Assembly: GCA_024279915.1 (NCBI GenBank)
Contig: JAJRRB010000084.1
Span: 1 to 64,000, forward strand
Direction of reading: 5' to 3'
DNA length: 64,000 nucleotides
From: Deltaproteobacteria bacterium
GTDB taxonomy: Bacteria; Desulfobacterota; Desulfuromonadia; Desulfuromonadales; BM103
Made by a program: the position numbers and the translations under genes. This document shows, piece after piece, positions 17,547-29,495 of this stretch. The notes below the pieces were generated by a model. The model saw only the letters and a list, made by a program, of their open reading frames with translations. It searched no databases and was not told the origin of the DNA. How positions within the stretch are numbered: the stretch's first letter is position 1; each line of letters opens with the position of its first letter.

Positions 17547-18602
17547 TTGCAAGCTAGTTACATGATGCAGAAAGTAAAAGAGTATGAATCCTTTTGCAAA
17601 AATCCTAATTTCTTGGATTTGGTTAAGGCAAAGAAAGTTTTCACCCTTCATCTTATTATTAATAATACCAATTTAGAAAAATACACACCAAACGAAGAAT
17701 ATATTGACCTTATTCCAGAATCAAATATCACCATTGCACTTATTGGATTAGAGAAAGACGGGTTTATAAAATGTGAAGATTTTTACGGAGATAGCTCTCT
17801 TGGATATATTCCAAAATTGAATGGAACAGAAATAACCATAAAGATAGACCAAAATACTGCAAGAGAGCTGGATGTATTTCTAGGTTCATGCTCGGAGGAG
17901 TTCATAAACTATTTAAAGAAAAAAAGAGAGGAGGAACGCCAAACTCGATTATTGCGACGAGCAGAGTCAAAAGAAAAACAAATGGAATTACAGAAGGAAG
18001 TGGATGAACTTGGTGGTCTCGTGAGTGATGGTTTGTATCACGGGGGACGTAGAGTTATGGCTCGGGTCGAATCGGAAGGTCGCAAATGGCAACTCAGTGA
18101 TGGTGAGAATGAGCTGATATCTGCAATAGGGAAAAATAGGATCAAAAAAGGGCTAAATAGAGTTGATTTATTAAAGCAATATGGTCTACATGAAGCAAAA
18201 GAGGTTGCCCCGGTGCGATTTAATATAGATGAAAGTGGTCATCTTAACATTGAAAGAAATGATATTTGGGGGGAAAAAGCAAAACTTTATGTCGACAAAA
18301 GAACTTTTATGCAGAGATTGACAGAGGATTGGAATTGGAATGATGTATTGACCTTTCTGTTGATGCCTCATTTATCAATGACATTTTACATCACTAAAAA
18401 TATCTCTACAAAATGGACAAGAATACTTTTCTTTTCGATATCATTTTCTTTGATATTACTTGGATCAACTTATGGTACAAATCTTCATCTTACCTATATA
18501 GAACAAACATGGTTTGCTTTAATCGTACTGTATGTACTGCTTCCGATTATGATTCTTGGAATTGGCTTACTGATAAATTACCTGTCATCAGATGACGATT
18601 GA
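17547..18602 (+). CDS. hypothetical protein with two C-terminal membrane helices
   Basis: 351 residues, no family recognised. The N-terminal ~130 residues are mixed alpha/beta. Then comes a charged probable coiled coil (KKKREEERQTRLLRRAESKE, about 130-165), a middle region, and two transmembrane segments near the C-terminus (ILFFSISFSLILLGSTYG and FALIVLYVLLPIMILGIGLL), with an acidic end SSDDD. Start TTG 17547 follows GGAGGG; ATG 17562 is an alternative. A possible 42-codon membrane ORF (17437-17565, TTG start) overlaps its beginning. Codon use is clearly AT-richer than in neighbouring genes, which suggests acquisition by transfer. Confidence 0.55.
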   Translation: MQASYMMQKVKEYESFCKNPNFLDLVKAKKVFTLHLIINNTNLEKYTPNEEYIDLIPESNITIALIGLEKDGFIKCEDFYGDSSLGYIPKLNGTEITIKIDQNTARELDVFLGSCSEEFINYLKKKREEERQTRLLRRAESKEKQMELQKEVDELGGLVSDGLYHGGRRVMARVESEGRKWQLSDGENELISAIGKNRIKKGLNRVDLLKQYGLHEAKEVAPVRFNIDESGHLNIERNDIWGEKAKLYVDKRTFMQRLTEDWNWNDVLTFLLMPHLSMTFYITKNISTKWTRILFFSISFSLILLGSTYGTNLHLTYIEQTWFALIVLYVLLPIMILGIGLLINYLSSDDD

Positions 18603-18704
18603 CTGTAAATTCCTCTTCGTGCCCATCTTCGCCCGTCCTGGGGAGCCGTGCTGGACTCGAACAAAATGTTTTTTTTGATTCTCAATTCCTGAGTTGGCAA
18701 TCGA

Positions 18705-21142
<2,438 letters not shown>

Positions 21143-21231
21143 TTAAATGCTTAGCCGATTGTGTTTCTCTTCAGGGTCAGTTAATATCCTTTAAAGATGT
21201 ATCCCCACGAAACGACAGGTAATTTAACCCA

Positions 21232-22497
21232 ATGACTACTGACCAGTGGCTGCACATCCTGGGGCTCTTTGTTCTCTTTATCCTCTCTGCTTTTTTCTCT
21301 AGTTCCGAAACGGCTCTGATGTCGATGGATCGCTTGCGGGTCAAGTATCTAGCCGAGAAGGAACGACCTGGCGCAAAAAAGCTGGAGAAGCTTCTATCAA
21401 AGCATGATGATTTGCTGAGTGCTATCCTGGTTGGCAACAATCTGGTTAATATCATGATTTCGGTCTTTGCCGCAGCGCTTTTTATTGATCTGTTCGGTCA
21501 GGGTGGCGAACTGATGACAATTTTGATCCTGACCCCATTGCTACTGATTTTTTCGGAAGTCTGTCCCAAAACCTATGCTGCGGCTTATCCGGAAAAGCAC
21601 TCTTTTCGCGTTCTGTATCCGATCAGTTTCTTTATGTGGCTACTTCGTCCTGTAACCAGAGTGGTCAGTGGTATTTCGGGCCTGCTGACCCGTTTTCTTC
21701 GTGATGAAGAGCAAGCCCCTTTGATCTCAGAAGATGAAATTCGTTCGATTATCGAGTTCGGTGAAGATGCCGGAGTGGTCGCTGAAGATAAGCGTCGTAT
21801 GCTGCACGGTATTTTTGACTTGTCGAAAATAAGGGTGCGCGACGTTATGGTGCCACGAACAGAGGTGGTTGGTATTTCTGTCGACGCAGGCTTTCAGGAA
21901 GTTGCGCAGCTGACTGCCCAGGCCAGACATTCGCGTTTCCCGGTATACGATGGTGATCTTGATAACGTGGTTGGTGTGATTCATTCGAAGGATGTATTGA
22001 AATATCTCGATAAACCGGAGCAGTTTTTGCTGCGTGAATTGGCTCGCCCACCATATTTTGTGCCGGAAGCCAAACCGATCGAGACCTTGATGCAGGCTTT
22101 TCGTCGCAAGCATCTGCATCTTGCCGTTGTCGTCGATGAGTATGGTGGGGTTGAGGGGATATGCACTTTAGAGGATATTGTCGAAGAAATTGTCGGCGAG
22201 ATTCATGATGAGTACGATGAAGAAGAAATCCTTGTCAAACAGCTTGCCTCAAACCTTTATATGATTGATGGTAGCGCAGCAATTCGTTATATCAACCGTC
22301 GCTTCGAGTTGGAGCTTTCAGAAGAGCATGTTAATACCCTGGCTGGTTTCCTCTTACACTCCTTGGGCAGCATTCCTGAAGTCGGTGATGTCTGTGAGGC
22401 GGATGGTGTCCGTTTCACCGTGTGCGAGGTTGAGGGTCGGCGTATTGAGCAGATAGAAATGCGACTTCCTGAGCTTAAGGATCAAGGATCGCTATAA
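21232..22497 (+). CDS. HlyC/CorC family transporter (CNNM, CBS pair, CorC_HlyC domains)
   Basis: 421 residues. An N-terminal CNNM/DUF21 membrane domain (about 1-190, with SAFFSSSETALMSMDRLRVK and the SEVCPKTYAA motif) is followed by a CBS pair (about 205-325, VMVPRTEVVGI, then VVDEYGGVEGICTLEDIVEE) and a C-terminal CorC_HlyC domain. Relatives are linked to magnesium or cobalt efflux and are not true hemolysins. No strong ribosome-binding site is visible before ATG 21232. A repeat-rich terminator-like region follows. Confidence 0.88.
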   Translation: MTTDQWLHILGLFVLFILSAFFSSSETALMSMDRLRVKYLAEKERPGAKKLEKLLSKHDDLLSAILVGNNLVNIMISVFAAALFIDLFGQGGELMTILILTPLLLIFSEVCPKTYAAAYPEKHSFRVLYPISFFMWLLRPVTRVVSGISGLLTRFLRDEEQAPLISEDEIRSIIEFGEDAGVVAEDKRRMLHGIFDLSKIRVRDVMVPRTEVVGISVDAGFQEVAQLTAQARHSRFPVYDGDLDNVVGVIHSKDVLKYLDKPEQFLLRELARPPYFVPEAKPIETLMQAFRRKHLHLAVVVDEYGGVEGICTLEDIVEEIVGEIHDEYDEEEILVKQLASNLYMIDGSAAIRYINRRFELELSEEHVNTLAGFLLHSLGSIPEVGDVCEADGVRFTVCEVEGRRIEQIEMRLPELKDQGSL

Positions 22498-22500
22498 TGT

Positions 22501-22577
22501 TCTAAGGCTGTAGGGCTGTAAGGTTTTAGGACTTTAGAACCTTGTGGCCTTATATTCATAAAGCCTTACAGCCTTTC
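22501..22577. repeat. hairpin-rich intergenic repeat, terminator-like
   Basis: GGGCTGTAAGGTTTT near 22513-22526 pairs with AAAGCCTTACAGCC at 22560-22573 with few mismatches, and a second nested hairpin lies at AAGGTT...AACCTT (about 22520-22543). It sits right after the CorC-like gene. Confidence 0.45.
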
Positions 22578-22746
22578 TTTGGGTTGATGCGATTCCTTAA
22601 GCCTTCTTTCTATCTGTCTGAAAAATATAACATTGTGTCTTAGTTACTTTTGTGGCGCTTCGTGACAACACTCGAAACTACCTCTTGTAAACTGTTTTGC
22701 TACATCTGCAAAGCGGTCTAACCCCTTAGAAAATTGAAATAATTTC

Positions 22747-22775
22747 TTGACAGGTTGCCATGCTCAGATTATATT
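22747..22775 (+). promoter_or_regulatory. sigma-70 promoter of the dcw cluster
   Basis: TTGACA (22747-22752), exactly 17 bases, TATATT (22770-22775): near-consensus. It is 47 bases before mraZ and is the only strong promoter seen ahead of the whole mur-fts run. Confidence 0.75.
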
Positions 22776-22822
22776 TGCCCAGAAGGTGGTGAATTGTGTA
22801 ATTTAAGGCCAAAGAGGGCCAA

Positions 22823-23278
22823 ATGGAATTCCAGGGCGTTTATTATAATTCAATCGATCCAAAGGGGCGGGCGAGTATTCCAGCCAAGTTCCGTGAGCAG
22901 TTGAAGGAATTCTGTGAGGGCGATGCCTTGGTTGTTACTCAAGACCGCTGCGGAGTCGTCGCTTATCCTGTCCCTGAATGGGAGAACTTCCTCAATAAAT
23001 TCTCACAGCTCCCGAACGACCAGTTTCGGGAAGACCTCTATTTTACAACAGTAACCCCTGCCACGCACTGTACGTTCGATAAGCAGGGCAGGATCCAGTT
23101 GCCACAATCTCTACGCGAATATTGCCGTCTCGATGCAGACGGTGTGCGCGATGTCGTTATTGTCGGTGGCGGTAAAAAAATTCAGATTTTGAACAAATCA
23201 CGATATCTCGAAATGCTCGCCGAGGCAGAACAGCGTCAGGCAGAGGATCGACAGAAGCGTTTCGACCTGGGACTTTAG
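22823..23278 (+). CDS. mraZ: MraZ transcriptional regulator
   Basis: 151 residues with two AbrB-like SpoVT half domains (MEFQGVYYNSIDPKGRASIPAKF and THCTFDKQGRIQLPQSL, the two D-x-K/Q-G-R-x-x-x-P motifs). MraZ is the first gene of most dcw clusters and, where studied, binds repeats in its own promoter to control the cluster. rsmH begins two bases after its stop. Confidence 0.95.
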   Translation: MEFQGVYYNSIDPKGRASIPAKFREQLKEFCEGDALVVTQDRCGVVAYPVPEWENFLNKFSQLPNDQFREDLYFTTVTPATHCTFDKQGRIQLPQSLREYCRLDADGVRDVVIVGGGKKIQILNKSRYLEMLAEAEQRQAEDRQKRFDLGL

Positions 23279-23280
23279 CC

Positions 23281-24249
23281 GTGGCTTCGGGGGCGTTCAG
23301 CCATGTATCAGTGATGGCGGATGAGGTCCTCCGGTTCCTCAACCCACATCGTGGTGGTATTTATCTGGACGGTACTCTGGGTGGTGCAGGCCATGCCCGA
23401 TTAATCCTTGAGGCAACGTCTCCAGATGGTGTTTTGATTGGTATGGATCATGACGCAGAAGCCCTTGCAGCGGCCAATAATAACTTGGCTGTTTTTGGCG
23501 ACAGGGCGATTCTCAGACAGGGCAATTATTCCGATATGGACGCTCATCTCGACGCTCTCGAAATTGACCGGCTCGATGGGGTCTTGCTGGACCTGGGAGT
23601 CTCATCCCACCAGCTTGACAGCCCCGAGCGTGGTCTTTCGTTCCGGGAAGATGGCCCGCTCGATATGCGCATGAATCCAGCAGAGGGCCATCCCGCTGCC
23701 ACAGTTGTTGCTGAGGCCGATGCTGGTGAATTGAAACGGATCTTTCGTGACTATGGTGAAGAGCGCTGGGCAGGCAAGATTGCCAGGGCGATTGTAGCGG
23801 ATAGAGACCAGACTCCTTTCGTGACAACTTTGCAGTTGGCCGAACTGGTCCGTCGGGTTGTTCCTGCGAGCAAAGGGCCACAACGAATTCATCCTGCAAC
23901 CCGTGTATTTCAAGCCTTGCGCATTCATGTCAATGGTGAGCTTGAAAGTCTGCATGCGGGACTGGATGCCGCGTGGCAAAGATTGAAGGACGGCGGTCGG
24001 TTGGTGGTCATCAGTTTTCACTCTCTTGAAGATCGCATAGTCAAACAAACGTTCCGTACTTTAGCAACCGGTTGCATCTGCCCGCCCAGATTTGCTGTCT
24101 GTGCTTGTGGGCACCAGCCTGCAGTTCGAGTCTTAACCCGCAAGGCTGTTCGTGCAACAGAGAATGAAAAAGAGAGTAACCCGCGTGCGCGAAGCGCTGT
24201 ATTGCGGGCGATAGAGAAACTCCCGTTGGAGGATAATCAGAATGCCTGA
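23281..24249 (+). CDS. rsmH: 16S rRNA N4-methylcytidine 1402 methyltransferase
   Basis: 322 residues. RsmH methylates N4 of C1402, the same residue whose ribose is methylated by RsmI (gene at 11039). Motifs: YLDGTLGGAGHA (SAM binding), LDLGVSSHQLDSPERGLSFR, and VISFHSLEDRIVK. GTG start at 23281 directly after mraZ. Its end overlaps ftsL by eight bases. Confidence 0.95.
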   Translation: MASGAFSHVSVMADEVLRFLNPHRGGIYLDGTLGGAGHARLILEATSPDGVLIGMDHDAEALAAANNNLAVFGDRAILRQGNYSDMDAHLDALEIDRLDGVLLDLGVSSHQLDSPERGLSFREDGPLDMRMNPAEGHPAATVVAEADAGELKRIFRDYGEERWAGKIARAIVADRDQTPFVTTLQLAELVRRVVPASKGPQRIHPATRVFQALRIHVNGELESLHAGLDAAWQRLKDGGRLVVISFHSLEDRIVKQTFRTLATGCICPPRFAVCACGHQPAVRVLTRKAVRATENEKESNPRARSAVLRAIEKLPLEDNQNA

Positions 24250-24558
24250 TGCAACGGTAAGAGCTTTACCAAAAATTAATGGCTTTGTCTTGCGTCGGCC
24301 AAATCTTGTACCGGTGCTTGGGTTCATCGCTTTGTTGCTTGCTGTCTCACTTTTTTCGTCTGGTCCCGTGTTCAGGCGACCAGACTTGATTACGAGATCT
24401 CTCATTTGGAAGGTAGATTGCGTACTGTGCGACAGGAGACTTCGAATCTTCGCTTGGAAGCAGCCAGTCTCAGCAACCCTGAGCGGATAGAACGAGTGGC
24501 ACGCAAAAAACTGAACTTACGCCTGCCTTCTGCTGATCAGGTGATAACGGTGGAATAA
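24242..24558 (+). CDS. ftsL: cell division protein FtsL, interrupted by a one-base frameshift
   Basis: FtsL is a bitopic membrane protein of the divisome that works with FtsB/FtsQ. The frame from ATG 24242 gives a cytoplasmic tail and the start of the membrane helix (LVPVLGFIALLLAVSLF). At a run of six T (24351-24356) the correct reading moves by one base: the frame starting at 24355 continues FVWSRVQATRLDYEISHLEG and then a coiled coil to a stop at 24556-24558. With seven T the gene would encode 105 residues. Without that, translation gives an 82-residue hybrid lacking the periplasmic coiled coil. The stop overlaps the ftsI start by one base. Confidence 0.8.
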
Positions 24559-26537
24559 TGCAAGAATTGGGGAGAGGTGTCCGTATTCGCATCCGCTTGA
24601 TCGGGGTCGTTTTTATCCTCGGTTTTGCACTGGTGACGATGCGCGCTTTTGATCTTCAGGTCATGCAGGAACAGCAGTGGAACGAACGTGCCGAACGGCA
24701 ACATCAGAAAGTCATCCCTTTAACACCTCAACGTGGCACGATATTCGACAGTAATGGTGAGGAGCTCGCAGTCAGTGTCGATGTCGATTCGATCTATGTT
24801 GAGCCACGCAAGCTGGAAGACCGCTCCGCCGCAGCTAAAAAACTGGCTACGGCGCTTGGTCTGTCTTTACGAACAGTCAAGGCGAAGTTGAAGAGTAACA
24901 GAAGCTTTGTCTGGTTAAAGCGTCAGGTGACTCCCAGCCAGAGTGAACAGGTTAAGGCGATGAAGCTTAAAGGCGTCGGGATGATCAAGGAGCCTCGTCG
25001 GTTCTATCCCAATTCCAATGTTGCCGCACATCTGCTCGGCTTTACCGGTCTCGATCCGAAGGGGCTGGAAGGTCTGGAGCTTGAATACGACAAAACCATT
25101 CTTGGTCGTGGTGGTTATCTGGTTATGGAGCGCGACGCCCTGGGCCGGGGCATAGGCACGGGGTTGCCGCAGGTTCAAGGTGCGACACGTGGTCACGATC
25201 TCTTTCTGACACTTGATAAAAATCTGCAATACATTGCCGAACGCGAATTAGCTGACGGTATACGCAAAACAGAGGCGAAGGCTGGCACAGTCGTCATGAT
25301 GGAACCCTCTACCGGAAAGATCTTGGCTATAGCCAACTATCCGGAATACAACCCGAATGCTTTTACCCGTCACAAGCCTTCCCAATGGCGAAATCGAGCG
25401 GTATGTGACAGTTACGAACCTGGGTCAACCTTTAAAATTTTTCCGATGGCAGCCGCCCTCAATGAGGCGGTCATAAGCATCAACCAGAAGATTGATTGTG
25501 AGAATGGTCTATTTCGGGTTGGTGGCAAGGATATCCACGATCATAAAAAATACCAGAAGCTGACACCGGCTGAGATTATTAAGTACAGCTCAAATATTGG
25601 CTCGGCAAAAATTGGTAAATTATTAGGGAAAGATACTTTTTACAAATATATCCAGGACTTTGGTTTTGGTCAGAAGAGCGGTATTGACCTGCCCGGTGAG
25701 GCCGTTGGTATACTGAATCCACCAAGCAGGTGGTTTGAAGTTGATTTGGCGGCAATCTCTTTTGGGCAGGGCATCAGCGTCACACCGATCCAGCTGGTCG
25801 CTGCGACGGCGGCGATTGCCAACGGCGGCTATCTGATGGAGCCTTACATCGTCGATCGAGTTGTTGACAGTCAGGGCCAGTTGACCAGCGAGAAACAACC
25901 GCGTGTCGTACGTAAAGTGATCGCCAAAGATGTTGCAAAGATTGTTTCCAGGATGATGGAAATGACCACAGAGGATGGCGGTACTGCAATTAATGCCAGA
26001 GTGCCAGGTTTCAAGGTTGCTGGGAAAACCGGCACGGCGCAGAAGGTGGACGCAGTGACCGGTGGTTACTCGGCTGATAAGCGGGTTGGCTCTTTTATCG
26101 GTTTTCTGCCAGCCGACGAGCCACGCCTGATTATGCTGGTTACCATAGATGAACCGAAGAAAGGCATCTATGGTGGGCTGACTGCAGCCCCGGTCTTTTC
26201 CCGGATTGCTGCCCAGGCCATGCAGTACCTCAAGATTGCTCCAAGTGAAGTAATCGCAACTGGGGAGACACTGCCATCACTTGATCAGATTATTGTTGAG
26301 GCGATGTCGACTAAACAACCCAAGCTGCAGGCAGTTGCGGCAATAGATGGGTCTGGTGGTCCGCAAATGCCTGATTTTGTTGGTTTGAGCTATCGGCAAG
26401 TTCTAGAAGTTATGGAAGAGAAGCAACTTAATGTCAGTTTCAAAGGACGAGGTCGGGTTATTGAACAATCGCCGGTTCCTGGTGTGGCGATTCCCTACGG
26501 TGCTCAAGTTTGGGTGCGCCTGACGCCGCCATCTTGA
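24558..26537 (+). CDS. ftsI: penicillin-binding protein 3 / FtsI transpeptidase with PASTA domain
   Basis: 659 residues. Septal D,D-transpeptidase. N-terminal membrane anchor (LIGVVFILGFALVTMRAF), class B PBP dimerisation domain, then the transpeptidase with Ser in PGSTFKIF (SxxK), YSSNIG (SxN) and AGKTGTAQK (KTG). A single PASTA domain at the C-terminus (about 598-659, MPDFVGLSYRQVLEVMEEK) distinguishes it from the gammaproteobacterial form. It follows ftsL with a one-base overlap. Confidence 0.95.
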   Translation: MQELGRGVRIRIRLIGVVFILGFALVTMRAFDLQVMQEQQWNERAERQHQKVIPLTPQRGTIFDSNGEELAVSVDVDSIYVEPRKLEDRSAAAKKLATALGLSLRTVKAKLKSNRSFVWLKRQVTPSQSEQVKAMKLKGVGMIKEPRRFYPNSNVAAHLLGFTGLDPKGLEGLELEYDKTILGRGGYLVMERDALGRGIGTGLPQVQGATRGHDLFLTLDKNLQYIAERELADGIRKTEAKAGTVVMMEPSTGKILAIANYPEYNPNAFTRHKPSQWRNRAVCDSYEPGSTFKIFPMAAALNEAVISINQKIDCENGLFRVGGKDIHDHKKYQKLTPAEIIKYSSNIGSAKIGKLLGKDTFYKYIQDFGFGQKSGIDLPGEAVGILNPPSRWFEVDLAAISFGQGISVTPIQLVAATAAIANGGYLMEPYIVDRVVDSQGQLTSEKQPRVVRKVIAKDVAKIVSRMMEMTTEDGGTAINARVPGFKVAGKTGTAQKVDAVTGGYSADKRVGSFIGFLPADEPRLIMLVTIDEPKKGIYGGLTAAPVFSRIAAQAMQYLKIAPSEVIATGETLPSLDQIIVEAMSTKQPKLQAVAAIDGSGGPQMPDFVGLSYRQVLEVMEEKQLNVSFKGRGRVIEQSPVPGVAIPYGAQVWVRLTPPS

Positions 26538-26580
26538 TGGGACTTTTTGACTGACGGCCCTTTATGAGACTCATACAGTT

Positions 26581-28089
26581 ATGAAACTATCACAACTCCT
26601 CAAAAGCTGTCGGCAGCAACAGATTCATGGCAGCGTGGATCTGGATGTAACAGGCATGCATTATGACTCGCGTCAGATCAGGCCTGGTGACGCTTTCTTC
26701 GCTCTGCGTGGAGTTGTCAGCGATGGTCATAACTTTATCTCCAGTGCGATTGCCAATGGTGCCCGAGTGGTGGTTTGTGAAAAACCGTTGAAGGGGATTG
26801 AGGCCGAGACCACTGTGCTGGTCGATAATTCGCGCCAGGCGATGGCGATGGCAGCGGCCGAGTTCTACGGTGACCCAACGCAGGGCATGCAGGTTGTCGG
26901 CGTAACCGGAACCAACGGCAAGACGACGATTACTTATCTGCTCGAAGCGATTCTTAATAGGGCAGGACTCTCTCCAGCTGTGGTTGGCACGATCAATTAT
27001 CGCTATGGCAAAGACCTGCGCCAGGCACCGCATACCACACCTGAATCCCTTGATCTGATGAAACAGGTCTGTGACTTTCGACATAGCGGAGCAGGTTCAC
27101 TGGTCATAGAGGTCTCCTCCCATGCTCTGGACCAGTATCGGGCTGATGGTGTGCATTTTGATGTCGGAGTTTTTACAAATCTGACCCTTGATCATCTTGA
27201 TTATCACCAGAACATGGAGCACTATTTTAAGAGCAAATATCACTTGTTTAAAGAGCTGCTTCCCCGCGATAACGGCCGCACGGTGATCAATGTTGATGAT
27301 GACTACGGCCAGCGTCTGGCAACAATGCTCCCTTGCGCTTTAACCTGTGGTCGGAAACAGAGTGCAGACATTTACCCCGAAAGTCTCCATGTCTCACTCA
27401 GCGGAATTAGTGGCCGGGTGGCAACTCCTCTTGGTCCCATAGAAATTGCCAGCTCTTTGCTCGGTGATTTCAATGTTGAGAACCTGCTTTGTACTATTGG
27501 TGCCGCGGTTGCCCTTGATCTGTCGCCACAGATAATCGCGGAGGGAATAGCAAATGCCACTGGCGTGCCGGGACGCCTTGAACAGATAGAGAATGATCGT
27601 GATGCCGTCATTCTGGTCGATTATGCGCATACTGGTGATGCTTTGCGTCGGGTTCTCGAAGCGATGCAGGCTCTTGAGCCACAGCGAATTCTGACAATTT
27701 TCGGTTGTGGCGGAGATCGTGACCGCAGTAAACGTCCGATCATGGCTGAAATTGCTGCAAGCGGTTCCGATATCGCTATTGCAACATCTGATAATCCCCG
27801 CTCAGAAGATCCTGAGCAGATTCTCAATGATGTTCGTGGCGGGCTGGTCAAAGTTCATGCATGCGAGTGGAGTCAATCAGAGGCAGAAAAAGGCGAAGGT
27901 AAGGGCTACGTTGTCATTCCGGACCGTCGTGAAGCTATTCAGTTTGCAATCAACATGCTACGGACCGGAGATCTTTTGCTCGTGGCAGGTAAAGGGCATG
28001 AGGATTACCAGATCCTGAATAGTGGGCGGATCCATTTCGATGATCGTGAAGAGTTGCGCAAGGCTCTGCAGGCAGGAGGTCAGCAATGA
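26581..28089 (+). CDS. murE: UDP-MurNAc-L-Ala-D-Glu:meso-DAP ligase
   Basis: 502 residues. Adds the third residue of the peptidoglycan stem. ATP loop GVTGTNGKTTITYLLEA near 108-124, and the motif SDNPRSEDP near 405, whose DNPR sequence marks specificity for meso-diaminopimelate. It ends in an ATGA overlap with murF. Confidence 0.95.
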   Translation: MKLSQLLKSCRQQQIHGSVDLDVTGMHYDSRQIRPGDAFFALRGVVSDGHNFISSAIANGARVVVCEKPLKGIEAETTVLVDNSRQAMAMAAAEFYGDPTQGMQVVGVTGTNGKTTITYLLEAILNRAGLSPAVVGTINYRYGKDLRQAPHTTPESLDLMKQVCDFRHSGAGSLVIEVSSHALDQYRADGVHFDVGVFTNLTLDHLDYHQNMEHYFKSKYHLFKELLPRDNGRTVINVDDDYGQRLATMLPCALTCGRKQSADIYPESLHVSLSGISGRVATPLGPIEIASSLLGDFNVENLLCTIGAAVALDLSPQIIAEGIANATGVPGRLEQIENDRDAVILVDYAHTGDALRRVLEAMQALEPQRILTIFGCGGDRDRSKRPIMAEIAASGSDIAIATSDNPRSEDPEQILNDVRGGLVKVHACEWSQSEAEKGEGKGYVVIPDRREAIQFAINMLRTGDLLLVAGKGHEDYQILNSGRIHFDDREELRKALQAGGQQ

Positions 28090-29483
28090 TTCGCATGGAT
28101 ATGCGTGAAGTCGCAGAGATTACCGGTGGGCATCTGATGCAGAACGGTGCGTCTGTCGAATTTCAGGGAATTTCCACAGATAGCCGTACATTGCAACCGG
28201 GGGATCTTTTTATCCCGTTGCGGGGTGATAATTACGATGGACACGATTACCTGACATTAGCGATACAGCGTGGTGCTGCGGGCTGTCTCAGCGAGGAGAT
28301 GATCGGTGGTTTACTGGTTCCAGTCGTCAAGGTTGCTGACACACTTAAGGCCCTGGGAGACCTGGCGGCAGCTGTACGGCGCAAATTTGCCGGCCCGGTG
28401 GTCGGTATTACCGGGACGTCGGGTAAGACAACTTGCAAGGAGATGTTGTCGGCCATTCTTGAGCATAGCGGGCCTGGTCTGAAATCGGCGGGTAATTTCA
28501 ACAATTTGATAGGTGTGCCGCTGACCCTCTTTGAACTGAAGGTTGAGCATCGTTGGGCGGTTGTTGAGATGGGCATGAGCGCTCGTGGTGAAATTGCCCG
28601 TTTGGCTGAGATAGCGACTCCGAATATCGGTCTGATTACTAATGTTGGTGCAGGACACCTGGAAAATTTTGAAGAGATTTCCGGTGTAGCAAGGGCCAAG
28701 GGAGAGCTGTTCATAAATTTGCCGGCAGATGGTGTCGCCTTGATCAACGCAGACGATCCGGAAGTATGCCTGTTGCCTGTGGCCAATGGTGTTCGAAAGG
28801 TTCTTTTCGGCACAAGCAGTGATGCTGCCATTCGGGCGGACAAGATTATGGCACAAAATGGATCGGTCGGTTTTGATCTGATGATCGATGGCGCTGTGCA
28901 ACGGGTCGTGCTGCCTTTGCCGGGTCGTCATAATGTTTCCAATGCTCTTGGCGCAGCAGCAGCAGCAACGGTTCTCGGTATCCGGTTGCAGGAAATCGCA
29001 ACCGGTCTGGAAGCTTTTAACCCCTGCCCGGGGCGCATGGAACTACTGGAGTTGCCAGGTGACATTGTTGTCCTTGAGGATAGCTACAATGCGAACCCTT
29101 TGTCAGTACACGCCGCACTTGATGCTCTGCATGACCTCGGCTCACCTGGTCGGCGAATTGCGGTTCTGGCGGACATGCTCGAACTGGGGCCTACTGCTCC
29201 AGAATTACATTACCAGATCGGTATTATTGCCGCCGAACGAACTGACTGGCTCTTTTCTTACGGGGCTCTAGCCGAAGAGATTGTTCGTGGTGCTATGGAC
29301 GCAGGGTTGCCCGCTGATAAGGTTTTTGTTGCTGACAGTCATGATGAGTTAGCTGCACAACTGCTTGAAATGCTTCAATCCGGTGACCGGGTTCTGATTA
29401 AGGGCTCACGAGGTATGCGCATGGAGAAGATAACTGCCGCTTTGCGTATATCAAAACAGAAGAGTGCCGTAAACGGCAACTGA
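28086..29483 (+). CDS. murF: UDP-MurNAc-tripeptide:D-Ala-D-Ala ligase
   Basis: 465 residues. Adds D-Ala-D-Ala to complete the stem pentapeptide. ATP loop VVGITGTSGKTTCKEML, catalytic stretch EMGMSARGEIARL, and EDSYNANPLSVHAALDAL typical of MurF. The start overlaps the murE stop (ATGA). The dipeptide would be supplied by the Ddl encoded at 35537. Confidence 0.95.
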   Translation: MIRMDMREVAEITGGHLMQNGASVEFQGISTDSRTLQPGDLFIPLRGDNYDGHDYLTLAIQRGAAGCLSEEMIGGLLVPVVKVADTLKALGDLAAAVRRKFAGPVVGITGTSGKTTCKEMLSAILEHSGPGLKSAGNFNNLIGVPLTLFELKVEHRWAVVEMGMSARGEIARLAEIATPNIGLITNVGAGHLENFEEISGVARAKGELFINLPADGVALINADDPEVCLLPVANGVRKVLFGTSSDAAIRADKIMAQNGSVGFDLMIDGAVQRVVLPLPGRHNVSNALGAAAAATVLGIRLQEIATGLEAFNPCPGRMELLELPGDIVVLEDSYNANPLSVHAALDALHDLGSPGRRIAVLADMLELGPTAPELHYQIGIIAAERTDWLFSYGALAEEIVRGAMDAGLPADKVFVADSHDELAAQLLEMLQSGDRVLIKGSRGMRMEKITAALRISKQKSAVNGN

Positions 29484-29495
29484 CGGAGAATTAAC

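Noticed and set aside
24350-24358. Classical programmed -1 frameshift site in ftsL
   Set aside because: The codon phase does not give an X-XXY-YYZ heptamer, and no strong downstream structure was noticed; T-run slippage or error is more likely.
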